Shown here one piece after another: positions 1 to 8,329 of a DNA stretch of 64,000 bases (position 1 is its first letter; each line of letters begins with the position of its first letter). A program made the translations under genes and the position numbers. Under the pieces are notes generated by a model. It had not been told where the DNA came from, did not search any database, and saw only the letters and a list, made by a program, of their open reading frames with translations. This DNA is from Pseudomonadota bacterium. Its GTDB lineage: Bacteria > Pseudomonadota > Alphaproteobacteria > Reyranellales > Reyranellaceae. Location: NCBI GenBank assembly GCA_018240745.1, contig JAFEFF010000222.1, forward strand, positions 46,908-110,907, given 5' to 3'.

Positions 1-224
1 ATCGCGTGCGAGTCGGTCAATGTCACGGTGTCGGTGACCAGCGCCGGGATGCGCATCACCGGCGTCGCGGCCGTGAAGTCGGCCGGCATGGCGACGGTCC
101 TGGTGCCCCAGCTGTGCGGCCAACGGGTCTGGACGAACTCGAAGCGATCCTCGATGCCCAGCTCGAGGATCGTCACCCGCACCCGCCGGACCCACGGCGA
201 GGCCGGCGTCACATAGAGCCGCAT
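1..224 (-). CDS. Glutathione S-transferase family protein, N-terminal part (runs off window)
   Basis: The reverse strand opens with ATG at 224 and stays open to the window edge, giving about 74 residues; the C-terminal domain is missing. The visible part reads as a thioredoxin-fold GST N-terminal domain: MRLYVTPASPWVRRVR carries the strand-1 segment and the Ser-containing glutathione-activating loop, RIPAL carries the expected cis-Pro before strand 3, and LTDSHA matches the glutathione gamma-glutamyl-binding D/E-S motif. Such proteins conjugate or reduce substrates with glutathione in the cytoplasm; the substrate cannot be told. It begins 3 bases after the stop of the upstream aminotransferase gene, so the two are very probably one transcript. 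Confidence 0.85.
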   Translation of the reverse strand, partial: MRLYVTPASPWVRRVRVTILELGIEDRFEFVQTRWPHSWGTRTVAMPADFTAATPVMRIPALVTDTVTLTDSHA

Positions 225-227
225 CGG

Positions 228-1424
228 TCAGCCTTGCCGTGCGCCCGGCGCGGTGTCCTTCAGGTAGGTGAGGGCGGCCTGCACGCCGCCGGTCTTGTGC
301 GGCACCTTGGCGAGGCCCAGCGCCATCTCGACGCCCGACAGGGTGCCCATCAGCATCAGGTCGTTGAAGTCGCCGAGATGGCCGATGCGGAACACCTTGC
401 CCGCGACCTTGCTCAGGCCCTGGCCGAGCGAGAGGTTGAAGTTCTCCAGCGCCACCTTGCGGAAGGCGTCGGCATCGTGGCCCTCGGGCATGACGATCGC
501 GGTCAGCGAGCCGGAATAGGCCCTGGAATCGCGGCACAGTATCTCGAGGTCCCAGCTGGTGACGGCGATGCGGGTGGCCTCGGCGTGCCGCGCGTGACGG
601 GCGAACACCGCGTCGAGCCCTTCCTCGAGCAGCATGTCGCAGGCCTCGTTGAGCCCGTAGAGCAGGTTGGTCGCCGGCGTGTAGGGAAACCAGCCGTTGG
701 CGTTGGCCGTCAGCATCTCCTCCCAGTTCCAGAACGACTTCAGCATCTTCGAGCTCTTCGACGCCGCGACAGCCTTCTCGCTCACCGCGTTGAAGCTGAG
801 GCCGGGCGGCAGCATCAGGCCCTTCTGCGAGCCTGCCACCGTGACGTCGACGCCCCAGGCGTCGTGGCGATAGTCGATCGAGCCCAGCGAGGAGATGGTG
901 TCGACCAGCAGCAGCGCGGGATGCTTGGCCGCATCGATCGCGCGTCGGATCGCAGAGATGTTGCTCACCACGCCGGTCGAGGTCTCGTTGTGGACGATGC
1001 ACACCGCCTTGATGGTGTGGCCCGTGTCCTCCTTCAGGCGCTTCTCGATCGCCGCCGGGTCGGCCGGCTTGGTCCAGTCGCCGCCCATGAACTCCGACTT
1101 GATGCCGAGCCGATCGGCCATTTTCTTCCACAGCGAGGCGAAATGGCCGGTCTCCCACATCAGCACCAGGTCGCCCGGCGACAGCGTGTTGACGAGCGCC
1201 GCCTCCCACGCCCCCGTGCCCGACGCCGGATAGACGATCACCGGCTGCTTGGTCTGGAAGACCTGGCGGACACTCCTCAGCACCTTCCTGGCCAGCGCGT
1301 TGAACTCGGGTCCGCGGTGGTCGATGGTCGGATTGTCCATCGCGCGCAGGATCCGGTCGGGGACGTTGGTTGGGCCAGGGATTTGCAGGAAGTGCCGGCC
1401 GCTCGGATGGGAATTCAGGCGCAT
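228..1424 (-). CDS. Class V PLP aminotransferase, serine/alanine-glyoxylate type
   Basis: 398 residues, the usual length for the fold-type I class V alanine/serine-glyoxylate aminotransferase family. The N-terminus has PGPTNVP and TIDHRGPEF, typical of this family. VDTISSLGSIDYRHD carries the PLP-pyridine Asp region, and GSQKGLMLPPG places the Schiff-base lysine at K201. Expected reaction: amino transfer from serine (or alanine) to glyoxylate, giving hydroxypyruvate (or pyruvate) and glycine. It lies divergent to a GntR gene and a hydroxyacid dehydrogenase, which fits glyoxylate or hydroxyacid metabolism. The gene is followed after 3 bases by a GST. A name such as sgaA is plausible, but Ser versus Ala specificity cannot be read from sequence alone. 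Confidence 0.9.
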   Translation of the reverse strand: MRLNSHPSGRHFLQIPGPTNVPDRILRAMDNPTIDHRGPEFNALARKVLRSVRQVFQTKQPVIVYPASGTGAWEAALVNTLSPGDLVLMWETGHFASLWKKMADRLGIKSEFMGGDWTKPADPAAIEKRLKEDTGHTIKAVCIVHNETSTGVVSNISAIRRAIDAAKHPALLLVDTISSLGSIDYRHDAWGVDVTVAGSQKGLMLPPGLSFNAVSEKAVAASKSSKMLKSFWNWEEMLTANANGWFPYTPATNLLYGLNEACDMLLEEGLDAVFARHARHAEATRIAVTSWDLEILCRDSRAYSGSLTAIVMPEGHDADAFRKVALENFNLSLGQGLSKVAGKVFRIGHLGDFNDLMLMGTLSGVEMALGLAKVPHKTGGVQAALTYLKDTAPGARQG

Positions 1425-1443
1425 GGGTCGGTCCCTTCTTTAC

Positions 1444-1527
1444 CGTCATCTCGACCGGAGCCACGCGCAGCGTGGCGAAGCGGAGAGATCTCTTTTCCCA
1501 AAACAAGGCCCTTCGACTTCGCTCAGG
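1444..1527. repeat. Dispersed hairpin repeat copy in the aminotransferase-GntR gap
   Basis: This stretch starts with GTCATCTCGACCGGAG and ends with CTTCGACTTCGCTCAGGG, the same end sequences as the other intergenic repeats in this window (7.3, 38.0 and 43.0 kb). It contains a perfect 6-bp hairpin CCACGC-GCA-GCGTGG at 1461-1475. It looks like a decayed copy of the REP-like family and codes for nothing. Confidence 0.6.
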
Positions 1528-1561
1528 GCAACCCGGAGCCACTGACGCGGCTCCGGGTTGC
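1528..1561. repeat. Perfect 13-bp inverted repeat
   Basis: The arms GCAACCCGGAGCC (1528-1540) and GGCTCCGGGTTGC (1549-1561) are exact complements around an 8-base loop, followed by ATTTT. It resembles an intrinsic terminator on the plus strand, but no plus-strand gene ends here. It may be part of the neighbouring repeat or an attenuator-like structure in the leader of the GntR gene. Confidence 0.6.
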
Positions 1562-1564
1562 ATT

Positions 1565-1574
1565 TTGTATACAA
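1565..1574. promoter_or_regulatory. Candidate GntR/FCD operator TTGTATACAA
   Basis: A perfect 10-bp palindrome, TTGTATACAA, ends 21 bases before the GntR start codon. It is strikingly AT-rich in this GC-rich DNA. It matches the TnGTnnnACnA-type half-site pattern known for FCD-class GntR repressors such as VanR. Autoregulation, and possibly control of the divergent aminotransferase-GST pair, is inferred. Confidence 0.55.
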
Positions 1575-1595
1575 TATGCGAAACTGAGTCCAGTC

Positions 1596-2255
1596 ATGGA
1601 TGGCATGAATTTCCCGATCGCGCGCTCGACCCTGCCGGAGGCGGCGGCCGAACGGCTGCGCACCCTGATCATCGAAGGCGCGCTGGCGCCGGGTGCGCGG
1701 CTCAACGAGCGCGAGCTCAGCGAGCGACTCGGCGTCTCGCGCACCCCCTTGCGTGAGGCCTTCCGCATGCTGGCGGCCGACGGGCTGCTGGTGCACCTGC
1801 CAAATCGCGGCGCGCAGGTCGTGTCGCTGTCGCGCGAGGATGTGCGCCACGCCTTCGAGGTGATGGCTTCGCTCGAAGGGCTGGCTGGCGAGCTTGCGGC
1901 GTCGCGCGTGACCGACGGCGATCTCGGCGAGCTGCGCGCCCTGCAGGCGGAGATGGAGCAGGCGCACGCGCGCCACGACCTGCCGAACTACTATCGCGTC
2001 AATCGCACGATCCATGACCGGATCAACGCGATCGCCGGCAACCCGATCCTGACGCACAGCTTCAGGACGCTGAACGCGCGGCTGCATGCGCTGCGCTTCC
2101 GCTCGAACCTGGTGCGCGCGAAATGGGATCATGCGGTGGCCGAGCATCGCGAGATGATCGAGGCGCTGGCGGCGCGCGACGGCGAACGGCTGCGCGATCT
2201 GCTGGTCCGCCATCTGCGCACCAAGCAGCGCACGGTGCTGGAGACGATGGAGTGA
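1596..2255 (+). CDS. GntR-family transcriptional regulator, FCD type
   Basis: 219 residues from ATG 1596; a second ATG at 1605 is equally possible. The N-terminal winged helix-turn-helix is clear: a pattern like AAERLRTLIIEGALAPG followed by LNERELSERLGVSRTPLRE. The remaining ~140 residues form the helical FCD ligand-binding domain, with His residues in RTIHDRI, AEHREMIE and VRHLRTK that usually bind a metal ion. Such proteins are one-component repressors of organic-acid catabolism. It is 4 bases upstream of the FAD/Fe-S dehydrogenase gene, which is probably its target together with the CoA-transferase. The frame stays open far upstream of 1596, but that part is only the antisense of the aminotransferase. 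Confidence 0.92.
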   Translation: MDGMNFPIARSTLPEAAAERLRTLIIEGALAPGARLNERELSERLGVSRTPLREAFRMLAADGLLVHLPNRGAQVVSLSREDVRHAFEVMASLEGLAGELAASRVTDGDLGELRALQAEMEQAHARHDLPNYYRVNRTIHDRINAIAGNPILTHSFRTLNARLHALRFRSNLVRAKWDHAVAEHREMIEALAARDGERLRDLLVRHLRTKQRTVLETME

Positions 2256-2259
2256 AACA

Positions 2260-5184
2260 GTGAGTTCGCTGCAGGAGACCCTGCGCCGCACGATCAAAGG
2301 CGACGTGCTGTTCGATAAGGCCTCGCGCGGCCGCTATTCGACCGACGCCTCGATCTACCAGATCGAGCCGATCGGCATCGTCGTGCCGAAGGACGAGACC
2401 GACCTCGCGCTGGCGCTCGACGTCGCGCGCGACGCCAGGGCGGCGATCCTGCCGCGCGGCGCCGGGACTTCGCAGTGCGGCCAGACCGTCGGCGAGGCGC
2501 TGGTCGTCGATTTCTCGAAGTACATGCGCGACGTCGTCGGCTTCGACAAGGATCGCGCCGAGGTCACGGTGCAGCCCGGCGTGGTGCTCGACCAGCTCAA
2601 CGCCTGGCTCAAGCCGCACGGCCTCTGGTACCCGGTCGACGTCTCGACCTCGGCGCAATGCACCCTGGGCGGCATGGCCGGCAACAATTCCTGCGGCAGC
2701 CGGTCGATCCGCTACGGCAACATGGTGCACAACGTCGCCGGCCTCGACGTCATCCTGGCCGACGGCACACGGGCGCGGTTCGATTCCAAGCGGCCGGAGG
2801 ACATGCAGCCGGCGGTGCGGGCGATCGCCGACAAGGTCGCGGCGCTGGCTCTCGCCGAGCGCGACGAGATCGAGCGCATGTTCCCGAAGGTCCTGCGCCG
2901 CGTCGCCGGCTACAATCTCGACATCTTCTTCCCGCAGTCGGAGCGGCCTTACACGACCGACAACTCGGTCAACCTCGCGCACCTGCTCGTCGGCAGCGAA
3001 GGCACGCTCGCGGTGACCGAGCGGCTGACCTTGAAGCTCTCGCCGCTGCCCAGGCACAAGATGCTGGGCGTGGTGAACTTCCCGAGCTTCTACAAGGCGA
3101 TGGAATCGGCGCAACACATCGTCAGGCTGAAGCCGGTCGCGGTCGAGCTGGTCGATCGCACCATGATCGATCTGGCGCGCGCCAATCCGGCGTTCCGGCC
3201 GGTGATCGAGGCGGCGCTGATCGGCAAGCCCGAGGCGATCCTGCTGGTCGAGTTCGCCGGCGCCGAGCGCGAGGACCAGCTACGCGACCTCAGGCGGCTG
3301 GTCGAGCTGATGGGCGATCTCGGCCTGCCCGGCAGCGTGGTCGAGATGTCCGAGCCCGGCCCGCAGGCGGCGCTGTGGGAGGTGCGCAAGGCCGGCCTCA
3401 ACATCATGATGTCGATGAAGGGCGATGGTAAACCGGTCTCCTTCATCGAGGATTGCGCGGTGCCGCTGGAGCATCTCGCCGATTACACGCAACGCCTCAC
3501 CGAGGTGTTCGCCCGGCATGGCACACGCGGCACCTGGTATGCGCACGCCTCGGTCGGCACGCTGCATGTCCGGCCGATCCTCGACATGCGCAACGACGGC
3601 GCGGCCAAGATGCGCGCGATCGCCGAGGAAGCCTCGGCCATGGTGCGCGAGTACAAGGGCGCCTATTCGGGCGAGCATGGCGACGGGCTGGTGCGCTCGG
3701 AATGGGTGAGCTGGCAGTTCGGGCCGCGGCTCACCAGGGCGTTCGAGGCGGTCAAGGAACTGTTCGATCCGGAGAACCGGCTCAACCCCGGCAAGATCGT
3801 GCGACCGTCGAAGATGGACGACCGCTCGCTGTTCCGCTTCAGGCCCGGCTACAAGGGCATCGACTACAAGCCGGCGCTCGACTGGTCGGCGTGGAACGTC
3901 CAGAACGACCCGCGCACCGAGGAGCTCACCGCGCCCGGCAGCGGCGGCGATCCGACCGGCGGCTTCGCGAAGGCCGCCGAGATGTGCAACAACAATGGCC
4001 ATTGCCGGAAGTTCGACGCCGGCACCATGTGCCCGTCCTTCCGGGTCACGCGCGACGAGATCCACCTGACGCGCGGGCGCGCCAACACGCTGCGGCTCGC
4101 CTTGTCCGGCCAGCTCGGTCCGGAGGCGCTGAGGTCCGATGTCGTCGCGCAGGCGATGGACCTCTGCGTGAGCTGCAAGGGCTGCAAGCGCGATTGCCCG
4201 ACCGGCGTCGACATGGCGCGGATGAAGATCGAGGTCCGTTCGGCGCGGCGCATGAGCAAGGGCCTGGGCTTGCGCGATCGGCTGATCGGCGACCTGCCGG
4301 CGATGGCGCCCTGGGCGCGGCGGCTGCCCTGGCTGTTCAACCTGGCGGGGCTGGTGCAGTCGTTCGCGGGCTTCGCGAAGCAGCGCTCGCTGCCGAGGTG
4401 GCGTAGCGACACCTTCCTCGCCACCACCGACGTCGATGCGGCCGACGCGACCGTGGTGATCTTCGCCGACACCTTCTCCAACAATTTCGAGCCGGAGATC
4501 CTGCATGCCGCGCGGCGCGTGCTGGAGGCGGCCGGCCATCGCGTCGCCGTCGCCTGGCCGGCGATCGGCTCGCGCGCGCTCTGCTGCGGCCGTACCTACC
4601 TCGCCACCGGGCAGGTCGACAAAGCGAAGGACGAGGCAACGCGGCTGATCGAGGCGCTCCATCCGTACGTGGAGCGCGGCGTGCCGGTGATCGGGCTGGA
4701 GCCGTCGTGCCTGTTCACGTTGCGCGACGAGTTCCTGGCGCTCGGGCTCGGCGAGCCGGCGCGCAGGACGGCGGAGAACGCCCTGCTGTTCGAGGAGTTC
4801 CTGGCGCGCGAAAAGAAGGCCGGCCGGCTCATGCTTTCTCTCGAGCCGCTGGAGCAAAAGACCGCGCTGCTGCACGGCCATTGCCACCAGAAGGCGTTCG
4901 GCGCGATGAGCGCGGTGCAGGACGTGCTGGCATTGATCCCCGACCTCGCCGTCAGGCCGATCGAGTCGAGCTGCTGCGGCATGGCCGGCAGCTTCGGTTA
5001 CGAGGCCGAGCATTACGACATCTCGATCGCCATGGCCGAGCTGTCTCTGCTGCCCGCGGTTCGGCAGGCCGGCAAGCATGCGCTGGTGGTCGCCGACGGG
5101 ACCTCGTGCCGGCACCAGATCGCCGACGGCACGAGCCGGCACGCCCTGCACGTCGCCCAGGTCCTCGACCGCGCGCTGGCATGA
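2260..5184 (+). CDS. FAD-linked 2-hydroxyacid dehydrogenase with Fe-S and CCG domains (YdiJ-like fusion)
   Basis: 974 residues from GTG 2260. Order of domains: FAD-binding type 4 (about 35-175), FAD-oxidase C-terminal domain (about 200-530), a 4Fe-4S region with CNNNGHC (576-582) and C636-x2-C639-x2-C642-x3-C646, then a two-part cysteine-rich CCG domain with ALCCGRTY near 775 and SSCCGMAGSFGYEAEH near 905. This is the one-chain version of the GlcD plus GlcF arrangement. E. coli YdiJ (about 1018 aa), described as a D-2-hydroxyglutarate dehydrogenase, is the best-known relative. Expected role: membrane-associated oxidation of a D-2-hydroxyacid, passing electrons to quinone. The exact substrate is open. 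It overlaps the next gene by ATGA. Confidence 0.92.
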   Translation: MSSLQETLRRTIKGDVLFDKASRGRYSTDASIYQIEPIGIVVPKDETDLALALDVARDARAAILPRGAGTSQCGQTVGEALVVDFSKYMRDVVGFDKDRAEVTVQPGVVLDQLNAWLKPHGLWYPVDVSTSAQCTLGGMAGNNSCGSRSIRYGNMVHNVAGLDVILADGTRARFDSKRPEDMQPAVRAIADKVAALALAERDEIERMFPKVLRRVAGYNLDIFFPQSERPYTTDNSVNLAHLLVGSEGTLAVTERLTLKLSPLPRHKMLGVVNFPSFYKAMESAQHIVRLKPVAVELVDRTMIDLARANPAFRPVIEAALIGKPEAILLVEFAGAEREDQLRDLRRLVELMGDLGLPGSVVEMSEPGPQAALWEVRKAGLNIMMSMKGDGKPVSFIEDCAVPLEHLADYTQRLTEVFARHGTRGTWYAHASVGTLHVRPILDMRNDGAAKMRAIAEEASAMVREYKGAYSGEHGDGLVRSEWVSWQFGPRLTRAFEAVKELFDPENRLNPGKIVRPSKMDDRSLFRFRPGYKGIDYKPALDWSAWNVQNDPRTEELTAPGSGGDPTGGFAKAAEMCNNNGHCRKFDAGTMCPSFRVTRDEIHLTRGRANTLRLALSGQLGPEALRSDVVAQAMDLCVSCKGCKRDCPTGVDMARMKIEVRSARRMSKGLGLRDRLIGDLPAMAPWARRLPWLFNLAGLVQSFAGFAKQRSLPRWRSDTFLATTDVDAADATVVIFADTFSNNFEPEILHAARRVLEAAGHRVAVAWPAIGSRALCCGRTYLATGQVDKAKDEATRLIEALHPYVERGVPVIGLEPSCLFTLRDEFLALGLGEPARRTAENALLFEEFLAREKKAGRLMLSLEPLEQKTALLHGHCHQKAFGAMSAVQDVLALIPDLAVRPIESSCCGMAGSFGYEAEHYDISIAMAELSLLPAVRQAGKHALVVADGTSCRHQIADGTSRHALHVAQVLDRALA

Positions 5185-7283
5185 CGCTGCTGGCCGGCTT
5201 CAGGGTGGTGCAGATCGGCGCCGGTTCGGCCGCCGCTGTGTGCGGCCGGCTGCTGGCCGACGCCGGTGCGGAGGTGACCTGCATCGATCCCGATACCAGC
5301 ACGACGCTGTCGGCGTACCTCAATCACGGCAAGGCCATTGCCACGAACGAGAGCCTGGCGGCGGCCGACCTGGTCGTGCGAGAGGTCGTCAGTCTTCCTC
5401 CCCATTCAGATGGGGAGGTGGCCCCATCTGAATGGGGAGGAAGGCTGCGGCGGATCAATCCGTCGGCGACGATCGTCACGATCTCGCCCTTCGGCGAGAT
5501 CGGTCCGCAGGCCGGCGACCCGGCGACCGACCTGACGCTGTTCTTCGCCAGCGGCATTGCGCGGCAGCTCACGGGACAAGTCGACGATCTGTCGGAAGCG
5601 CCGATCCGCCCAGTGGGCGAGCAGTCCGCCTTCATCGGCGGACTGGCAGCGGCGTGCGCCGGCATGAATGCGGCGTTGGGCAATCAGCCCGGCGCGTCGA
5701 TCGACGTCTCGATCCACGAAGCGCTGGCGACGCTCTCCGTGACCGAGCTTGCGCGGGCGGGCCTCAGCGGCAAGAGCTGGAGCCGCAAGCGCGTGGGCGA
5801 CGGCAACGGGGCCACCGTCACCATCCTCCCGGCGAGCGACGGCTATGTCGCGATTTCCCCGCGCGAAGAGAAGCAGTGGGCGGCGTGGCTGGAGGCAATG
5901 GGTTCGCCCGATTGGGGTGCCGATCCGCGCTTCGTCCCCAAGGCCAACCGTGTCAAGAACTGGGACGCTCTCCACGCGCTGATGTCGCAATGGAGCCGGC
6001 AGCACGGCAAGCAATGGATCGCCGATACGGCCCAGCGCAACCACGTGCCGAGCTTTCCCTTGCGCGAAGTGTCGGAGCACCTGGACACACCGCAAATGCG
6101 ACACCGCGGCTACTACCGGCCGGGCAAGCTCGACGGGCGGGCCGTTCGGCTGCCGGGCCTGCCGTTCGGCCTGACCATCGCTGCGTCGAAGCGCAGGCAG
6201 CCAGAGCGGACGGGGCCGATGCCGTTGTCGGGCATCCGTGTGCTCGACTTCAGCTGGGTGATCGCCGGTCCGACGACGACGCGTTACCTGGCGGCGATGG
6301 GCGCGGAGGTCATCAAGATCGAGGCGCCCTCGGGCGATCCGGGGCGCGCCACGGAACTGCACGCGGTGCTCGGCCAGGCGAAGAAGAGCATCGTCCTCGA
6401 CCTGAAGAAGCCGGAAGCGCTCGGGGTGGCGCGGGCGCTGGCGGCGAAGTCCGACATCCTGATCGAGAACTACGCCACCGGCGTGATGGACCGGCTCGGG
6501 CTCGGCGCCGAGGCGCTGAAGGCGATCAACCCGGATCTGATCTACATCTCGGCCTCAGGCATGGGCCGGACGGGGCCGGAGGCGAAGGCGGTCGCCTACG
6601 GGACGCTGCTGCAGTGTTACGCCGGGTTCGCTGGCCTCAACCGCCATCCCGACATCGCGCCGCGGGTCGGCCTCGCCTGGCTCGATCCGATGTGCGGCCT
6701 GATGCTGGCCTTCGCCGCGGCCGCCGCGCTGTGGCATCGGCAGCACGAAGGCGGCGTCGCGCGGGTCGACTTCTCGATGATCGAGGCGATGCTGTGGACG
6801 ATGGCCGAGCCGCTGCTCGCGGCCCAGCTCGGCACGCCGCCGAAGCCGATGGGCAATGCTTCGGCGCGCCATGTCCTGCACGGCGTGTGGCGCTGCGCCG
6901 GCGACGACGACTGGATCAGCATCGTCGCGCGCACCGACGGGGAACGGCAGGCGCTGTGCCGTATCGTTCCGGGCGCCACCGATGAGGCCCTGTCCGCCTG
7001 GGCCGCGTCCCGATCAGCCGGCGCGGCCGCCGAAGCGCTGCTGAAAGCCGGCATCCCCGCAGCCGCCCTCGCACGCACGGGAGACTTGGCGAAGAGCCCG
7101 CACCTCGCCGCCCGCAAATTCTGGGAGGATGGACTGCCGGGTTTGCCGTGGCGCGCCAGCTTCGGCCGCGCCACAGGCCCGGCACCGATGTTGGGCGCCG
7201 ATACGGATCAGGTGCTCGCCGGCATTCTTGGTTTATCGCGCGAACGCATCACCGAGCTTCGGATGAGCGGTGCGTTGGGTTAA
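5181..7283 (+). CDS. CaiB/BaiF (family III) CoA-transferase, tandem two-domain form
   Basis: 700 residues, almost twice the usual ~400 of the family. The N-terminal copy starts LLAGFRVVQIGAGSAAA and has YLNHGK and ATIVTISPFGEIGP. The second copy starts near residue 346 with PLSGIRVLDFSWVIAGP, then EVIKIEAPSGDPGR, KKSIVLDLK and ISASGMGRTGP. Both halves carry the conserved V/IDxS segment (GASIDVSIHEAL and ARVDFSMIEAM). The second half is closer to the family norm; the first is more divergent. Family members move CoA between acyl-CoAs and free acids. ATGA overlap with the dehydrogenase gene suggests the hydroxyacid or oxoacid is handled as a CoA ester. Residues about 72-88 are encoded by a perfect palindrome that looks like an in-frame insertion. 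Confidence 0.9.
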   Translation: MTLLAGFRVVQIGAGSAAAVCGRLLADAGAEVTCIDPDTSTTLSAYLNHGKAIATNESLAAADLVVREVVSLPPHSDGEVAPSEWGGRLRRINPSATIVTISPFGEIGPQAGDPATDLTLFFASGIARQLTGQVDDLSEAPIRPVGEQSAFIGGLAAACAGMNAALGNQPGASIDVSIHEALATLSVTELARAGLSGKSWSRKRVGDGNGATVTILPASDGYVAISPREEKQWAAWLEAMGSPDWGADPRFVPKANRVKNWDALHALMSQWSRQHGKQWIADTAQRNHVPSFPLREVSEHLDTPQMRHRGYYRPGKLDGRAVRLPGLPFGLTIAASKRRQPERTGPMPLSGIRVLDFSWVIAGPTTTRYLAAMGAEVIKIEAPSGDPGRATELHAVLGQAKKSIVLDLKKPEALGVARALAAKSDILIENYATGVMDRLGLGAEALKAINPDLIYISASGMGRTGPEAKAVAYGTLLQCYAGFAGLNRHPDIAPRVGLAWLDPMCGLMLAFAAAAALWHRQHEGGVARVDFSMIEAMLWTMAEPLLAAQLGTPPKPMGNASARHVLHGVWRCAGDDDWISIVARTDGERQALCRIVPGATDEALSAWAASRSAGAAAEALLKAGIPAAALARTGDLAKSPHLAARKFWEDGLPGLPWRASFGRATGPAPMLGADTDQVLAGILGLSRERITELRMSGALG
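5394..5443. repeat. Perfect 22-bp palindrome inside the CoA-transferase gene
   Basis: The arms at 5394-5415 and 5422-5443 are exact reverse complements separated by AGGTGG. The left arm contains TCCTCCCCATTCAGATGGGG. The element keeps the reading frame and encodes VSLPPHSDGEVAPSEWGG between the AADLVVRE and LRRINPSATIV segments of the N-terminal domain. Confidence 0.9.
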
Positions 7284-7292
7284 TGCTGCCTC

Positions 7293-7402
7293 CCGTCATC
7301 CCGAGCGGAGCGAAGCGAAGTCGAGGGACCTCGTCATGTAGCGCCACATGAACAGGTCCCTCCACCACGCCTCGCTGCGCGAGGCTCCGGTCGGGATGAC
7401 GG
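7293..7402. repeat. Nested hairpin repeat between convergent genes
   Basis: Three nested inverted repeats: outer GTCATCCCGA with TCGGGATGAC, middle GAGGGACCT with AGGTCCCTC, inner CATGT with ACATG. It fills the gap between the CoA-transferase and the enoyl-CoA hydratase genes, which end towards each other, so it may also stop transcription in both directions. It belongs to the same family as the copies near 1.4, 38.0 and 43.0 kb. Confidence 0.8.
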
Positions 7403-7411
7403 CTGGGGCCG

Positions 7412-8329
7412 TCAAAACTCGCCGCTGCGATAGGCTTCGTCCAGGCGCTTGGCGTCCTCTTCCGAGAGTTCGGGCCAGGCGTCGCCGCGCTTGCGCAGCT
7501 TGCCGTCGAAGTTCGGCTTGCGCTTGGCGTTGAAGGCCTGCCGGCCTTCCTCGCCGTCCGTCGTGGTCTGGATGAGCAGCGAGTTGATCAGGTTCTGCAC
7601 GTGCCACGCCTGGTCGGTCGGCAGGTCGCCGAAGCGCACCAGGAACTCCTTCATCATGCGCACCGCGACCGGCGGCAGGGCGCAGATGTGGCGGGCGAGC
7701 TTCTCGGCCCGCTCGAGCAGCTGCGCATGCGGGACGACCTCGTTGATCAGGCCGATCCGCAATGCCTCCTGCGCGTCGAACGGCTCGTCGGTCAGCAGGA
7801 TCTTCATGGCATCGATGTAGCGGAGCTGCTTGGCGAGCAGGCTGGCGCCGGGCCCATGACCCAGCCAGCCCTGCGTGAGAAGCGCAAACTTGAAGCGCGC
7901 ATGCTCGGCGCTGGCGATCCGGATGTCGGTCGACGACAGCAGGATGTAGAGGCCGGCGCCCGCGGCCCAGCCGTTCACCGCGCCGATCACCGGCTTCCAG
8001 ACGCGCGGATAGTGGTCGCCCATGCGGCCGTCGACGCCGGTCTTCTGGCCGTGCACGGTCCCGGCCAGTGGCCAGAAGATCCGCTGGGTGCGCAGATAGT
8101 CGCGCTCCTCCTCGGTGATGTTCTCGCGCGGCGCGAGGTTGTGGCCGCCGCAGAAGTGCGTGTCGCCCTTGCCGGTCAGGATGGCGCAACGAATCGAACG
8201 ATCTTCCCAGAGATCGATCCACGCCTCGGAGATCGCATCCGACGTCGGCTTGTCGAGGATGTTCGCCTTGCCGGGATTGTTCAGCGTGATGTAGGCGACG
8301 CCGTCGCGCTTTTCATAGTCGATGGGCAA
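7412..8329 (-). CDS. Enoyl-CoA hydratase/isomerase family protein
   Basis: 305 residues from TTG at 8329. The TTG is supported by GGGAGGA placed 4 bases upstream; no better ATG lies before the first conserved strand (VAYITLNNP). The crotonase fold shows both oxyanion-hole segments: HFCGGHNLAP and GWAAGAGLYILLS. It is longer than the usual ~260 residues because of a C-terminal extension rich in charged residues (QAFNAKRKPNF onward). The family hydrates or isomerises enoyl-CoA esters; the substrate here is unknown. Its start lies inside the end of the upstream MmgE/PrpD gene (49-base overlap), so translation of the two is probably coupled. Confidence 0.88.
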   Translation of the reverse strand: MPIDYEKRDGVAYITLNNPGKANILDKPTSDAISEAWIDLWEDRSIRCAILTGKGDTHFCGGHNLAPRENITEEERDYLRTQRIFWPLAGTVHGQKTGVDGRMGDHYPRVWKPVIGAVNGWAAGAGLYILLSSTDIRIASAEHARFKFALLTQGWLGHGPGASLLAKQLRYIDAMKILLTDEPFDAQEALRIGLINEVVPHAQLLERAEKLARHICALPPVAVRMMKEFLVRFGDLPTDQAWHVQNLINSLLIQTTTDGEEGRQAFNAKRKPNFDGKLRKRGDAWPELSEEDAKRLDEAYRSGEF

